This document shows, one piece after another, positions 11,987 through 14,864 of a DNA stretch of 14,864 bases. Source of the stretch: an uncultured Prevotella sp. (lineage in GTDB: Bacteria > Bacteroidota > Bacteroidia > Bacteroidales > Bacteroidaceae); assembly GCA_900770845.1 (NCBI GenBank), contig CAAGLS010000033.1, positions 1 through 14,864 of the forward strand, written 5' to 3'. Within the stretch, counting starts at the first letter, position 1, and the number at the start of each line of letters is the position of its first letter. A model generated the notes under the pieces. The model saw only the letters and a list, made by a program, of their open reading frames with translations. It did no database searches and had not been told where the DNA came from. Both the position numbers and the translations under genes were made by a program.

Positions 11987-14572
11987 TTGAATCGCCTTTG
12001 TATCCTGTGCATGATGCTGCTATTGGCCTCGGCCGTTCTTGGCCAGAGCCTGCAGACGGTGGGCGGCAGAGTGACCGACGCCGCCTCGGGCGCTGCCTTG
12101 TCCTACGTCACGTGCAAGGTGGTGGACGCGAGGGGCAAGCTCATCACCTATGCCACCACCAACGCGAAGGGACATTACAGCGTTGACTTTGCCACGGGAA
12201 AGGCCAACGCCATCGTCTTCTCGCTCATCGGCTATGCCAAGCAGTCGTTCAAGGTGTCGAACCAGACAGACCGCCTCGACGTGGCCATGAGGCAGGAGGA
12301 CGTGCAGGTGAAGGAGGTGGTGGTGAAGTCAAAGCCGATCGTGACCGTTGGCGACACGGTGAAGTACAACGTGGCCTCCTTCGCGGGAAAGGGCGACCAA
12401 TACATCGAGGACGTGCTGAGGAAGATGCCCGGCATAGAGGTGAAGGAAGACGGCAACATATCCTACAAGGGCAAGAGCATCAACAAGCTGCTCATAGAGG
12501 GGCACGATCTATTGGGCAGCAGATACAACCAGGCCACCCAGAACCTGCCCGCGGAGGCTGTGGCGCAGGTGCAGGTGGTGGAGAACGACCAGCCCATCAA
12601 TGCGCTCAAGGGCATCCTACATTCAGACAAGGCCACACTCAACCTGAAGCTGAGGAACGGCTACAAGACAAAGCCTTTCGGCGAGGCTGTGGTCGGTGAG
12701 GGCTTGGGCGAGAAGCATCTCTACGACAGCAAACTCACACTGGTGGCCCTCAGCCGAAGATGGCAGGCTCTGCTGACCGGGCGCGCGGTAAACAACGGCA
12801 CCAACTTGGGCTATGCCATGACACCCCACATAGACGTCATGGACCCAGAGGGGTACAGCCCATCGCCCAAACCGATACTGACGACAGACTACGATGTGAG
12901 ATACGCCATCGCCGAAGGAAGATACTTGAAAAACCGCTCGCAGACAGGCGGACTCAACCTGCTCTTCGGCGTGGGGCGGTACGCCCATCTGCGCACGAAC
13001 ATCACTTATTATGGAACGGCAGACAAAAGTTCCGACAGCACGGCGAACGCATACGGAGGCGACTACACATTCCTGCTCTACGAGTCGAACCGCAGGAGGA
13101 AACGACTGCACGACGCCCACCTGGACATGACATACGAGCTGAACGCCCCCAACGTCTACGTGAGCAATGCACTAAAAGTGGCGTTGTCCTCTCTCACCAA
13201 TTCCAATTCGCTCAACAGCAACTCGCTCAGACAGGAAGAGAAGCGACACTCCCATCCTCTGACGATAGGCAACCACTTGGGCGTGAATGTGAAAAGGGGA
13301 CGGCAACTGCTCACCCTCCACTCCTTGGTGAGGTATGTGCGCAGACCGGAGAACATGGATGTTGACAGCCTCAATGCCCAAACGGATTGGTTTCCCACAG
13401 AACGTCTGACAAGCCGGGAGCTGCTGACGAGAAACTCCATCGCCACGAGCGTCAGACTGGGCAAGAACGCTTTGGGACTCAAATACCTGTTGGAGTATAG
13501 GGCAGCTTGGCTCGATGTGCATTCGCCCGACAGCCTGTGGGCCTCCACGGTGAACAGGCGGATGCTCAACTCGCTGCAAGCCTACTACACGTTCAAGTAT
13601 CCGTCGGGCAACGTGAGCGTATCCCTGCCCTTGCAATGGTATGACTTTCATGGAAGTTGGGGAGGTGGGAAGGAAGAGAGCTCCAACCTGCGCCTTGCCC
13701 CTGTAGTGGCATGGAAGCACCAGTTCTCTCCCTTTCTGACTTGGAACATGAGAGGGTCGGTCAATGAGGTGCCATCAGAAGACGTTGTGGGCGGTGACCG
13801 CTTGTTCGTCTCCTACAGGAACATGCACTTCGCTCCACAACGATTGGGCTGGAACCGGACTTCGTCGCTCACCTGCACGCTCAACTACACCAACCTCATC
13901 AACATGCTCACTTGCAATGTCTTGGTCACCCATTCCTGGAGCAGGGCAGACTGCTATGAGGACTACCAATACACGCCCTCCATCACCTATATCCACACCG
14001 TGTGGGGAAAGAACAGGGCCAAAGTGCTGTATGGCTCGCTGCTGGTCAGCAAGTCTTGGCTGGACTGCGGGCTGGCCGTGAACGCCTCGGCCAACTACAA
14101 CAGGAATGAGCGCACGCTGTCGCAAAACGGGTTGCTGGCCGAAGTGAGGCAAAACATCTTCACGGCCAACGCAAGCGTGACGTATGACAAGATCAAATGG
14201 ATGGAAGTGAGAAACACGTTCACGTTCAATCTGGCGTGGCAGGACAAGACACAGGGTAACGTCAGCCACTCCATGCGCAGCTTCTTCAACGACCTGAGGG
14301 TGTCGGCCTACCCCGTGGAGCAGTTGCGCATAACGTCAACCATCACCCAAACCACAACCCAAACGTCGCAGCACGCCTACTGCACGAATGTGTTTGTCGA
14401 CCTGACCACCCTCTACAAACTGAACAAGCGCTGGTCCCTGTCGCTTCACGTCAGCAACCTCCTGAACAGGAAACAGTATGTGGAAGCCTCATTCTCCGGC
14501 CTCAACCGGCATTCGCTCACCCTACCCCTCAGGGGTCGCGAGGTGATGATGAAAATTTCATTCAAGATATAG
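11987..14572 (+). CDS. Outer membrane β-barrel protein, TonB-receptor-like
   Basis: This 861-residue protein has a signal peptide (residues 1-20, ending VLG|QS), a CarboxypepD_reg-like domain (about 25-101, GGRVTDAASGAALSYVTCKV) and a plug-like domain (about 113-225: VGDTVKYNVASFAGKGDQ, IEDVLRKMPGIEV, VQVVENDQPINALKGI). Residues 230-861 form a β-barrel with alternating aromatic strands and the C-terminal strand VMMKISFKI. No clear TonB box is seen, so the energy-coupled import implied by the fold is not certain; relatives are often annotated outer membrane beta-barrel protein. The TTG at 11987 is preferred over ATG 12011 because only the longer form has the basic N-terminus of a signal peptide. 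It follows the GLPGLI gene by 4 nt. The substrate is unknown; no SusD-like partner or enzyme is adjacent. Confidence 0.88.
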   Translation: MNRLCILCMMLLLASAVLGQSLQTVGGRVTDAASGAALSYVTCKVVDARGKLITYATTNAKGHYSVDFATGKANAIVFSLIGYAKQSFKVSNQTDRLDVAMRQEDVQVKEVVVKSKPIVTVGDTVKYNVASFAGKGDQYIEDVLRKMPGIEVKEDGNISYKGKSINKLLIEGHDLLGSRYNQATQNLPAEAVAQVQVVENDQPINALKGILHSDKATLNLKLRNGYKTKPFGEAVVGEGLGEKHLYDSKLTLVALSRRWQALLTGRAVNNGTNLGYAMTPHIDVMDPEGYSPSPKPILTTDYDVRYAIAEGRYLKNRSQTGGLNLLFGVGRYAHLRTNITYYGTADKSSDSTANAYGGDYTFLLYESNRRRKRLHDAHLDMTYELNAPNVYVSNALKVALSSLTNSNSLNSNSLRQEEKRHSHPLTIGNHLGVNVKRGRQLLTLHSLVRYVRRPENMDVDSLNAQTDWFPTERLTSRELLTRNSIATSVRLGKNALGLKYLLEYRAAWLDVHSPDSLWASTVNRRMLNSLQAYYTFKYPSGNVSVSLPLQWYDFHGSWGGGKEESSNLRLAPVVAWKHQFSPFLTWNMRGSVNEVPSEDVVGGDRLFVSYRNMHFAPQRLGWNRTSSLTCTLNYTNLINMLTCNVLVTHSWSRADCYEDYQYTPSITYIHTVWGKNRAKVLYGSLLVSKSWLDCGLAVNASANYNRNERTLSQNGLLAEVRQNIFTANASVTYDKIKWMEVRNTFTFNLAWQDKTQGNVSHSMRSFFNDLRVSAYPVEQLRITSTITQTTTQTSQHAYCTNVFVDLTTLYKLNKRWSLSLHVSNLLNRKQYVEASFSGLNRHSLTLPLRGREVMMKISFKI

Positions 14573-14616
14573 CGGCAGACAAGTCATCTTGGAGAGGATG
14601 GGGAGACAACGACAGC

Positions 14617-14766
14617 CATCCAACCGTAGTGTAAGTAGAAAGGAATGGCCAAACCCTTATTGGTAGAACATTGCTCCACGACCGGCACGAGGCACAGCCC
14701 CTGCTTCTGGTGGTGCCTCGATTGGAAGATTCCCACTCCTGCAGTTGCTGAAGCCTCGGTTGGATG
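14617..14766. repeat. Nested inverted repeats after the barrel gene
   Basis: CATCCAACCG at 14617-14626 is the exact reverse complement of 14757-14766. Inside it, CGAGGCAC at 14688-14695 matches GTGCCTCG at 14713-14720, and GGAAT (14642-14646) can pair with ATTCC (14729-14733). The arms could form a ~150-nt folded RNA or mark the ends of a small element. The spacing is long, so chance is possible. Leftward frames over this stretch look unlike proteins I know. I see no gene in 14573-14864. Confidence 0.35.
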
Positions 14767-14864
14767 ATTGCCAATAACCATTATTAAGGCCGGTTCTCAG
14801 AATTAGGTTTAGAAATTTAGACTATACAGATGCATGTTGCTTCGGTCGTCTTCCCCGTCTATCG

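Noticed and set aside
14584..14781. Leftward 65-codon frame near the window end
   Set aside because: No start context or recognised similarity; the region holds nested inverted repeats instead.
1..14864. CRISPR array or further RNA genes
   Set aside because: No regularly spaced repeats occur and no second cloverleaf or rRNA segment is seen.

Overview
The window looks like chromosomal DNA of a Bacteroidales bacterium, probably from the Prevotella/Segatella group. The reasons are GldE- and GldB-type proteins, a GLPGLI protein beside a CarboxypepD_reg/plug/β-barrel outer membrane protein, a DUF3791/DUF3990 pair, and several start-proximal TAnnTTTG elements (the Bacteroidota -7 box), most of them without a Shine-Dalgarno (SD) sequence. 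The genus is an inference; no rRNA or other marker fixes it.

Positions 1-4000 are housekeeping-like and read rightward. They hold tRNA-Gly(GCC), an unrecognised conserved-looking protein, ssb, gldE, a Sfp-type phosphopantetheinyl transferase (these four protein genes are tightly packed, probably one operon), and a GldB-like lipoprotein with its own promoter. A leftward radical SAM gene (TIGR01212/YhcC type) converges on gldB and overlaps its end by 19 nt. Its start shares a short divergent promoter region with a secreted dipeptidyl peptidase IV (4945-7149). That gene ends at a strong 18-bp inverted repeat, which it faces together with a leftward pair (a compact HPPK/FolK-like protein and a secreted TPR protein, overlapping by 37 nt). 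A secreted GH73 glucosaminidase with two LysM domains diverges from that pair.

Positions 9520-11100 are a scar- and repeat-rich accessory segment. From left to right it holds the 3' end of an insertion sequence (transposase C-terminus only), a truncated DUF3990 gene and a frameshifted DUF3791 gene. The break points suggest one deletion removed the DUF3990 3' end and the transposase 5' end. Next come a 20-codon leader ORF with a duplicated start region, a perfect 16-bp hairpin built of nested GTGGCA/TGCCAC units, an ORF-like block that is probably an interspersed repeat ending in a terminator-like hairpin, and a possible promoter followed by a tiny 9-codon ORF. That tiny ORF is preceded by a 12-nt perfect complement to the usual 16S rRNA 3' end, which is odd for this phylum.

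Positions 11101-14572 hold a two-gene unit: a GLPGLI-family exported protein and, 4 nt later with a TTG start, an 861-residue outer membrane β-barrel protein. The last ~290 bases contain no gene I can support, only nested inverted repeats.

The best candidates for something undescribed are the leader ORF/hairpin in front of the GLPGLI-barrel pair and the decaying DUF3791-DUF3990 module with its leader ORF. Neither is proven from sequence alone.
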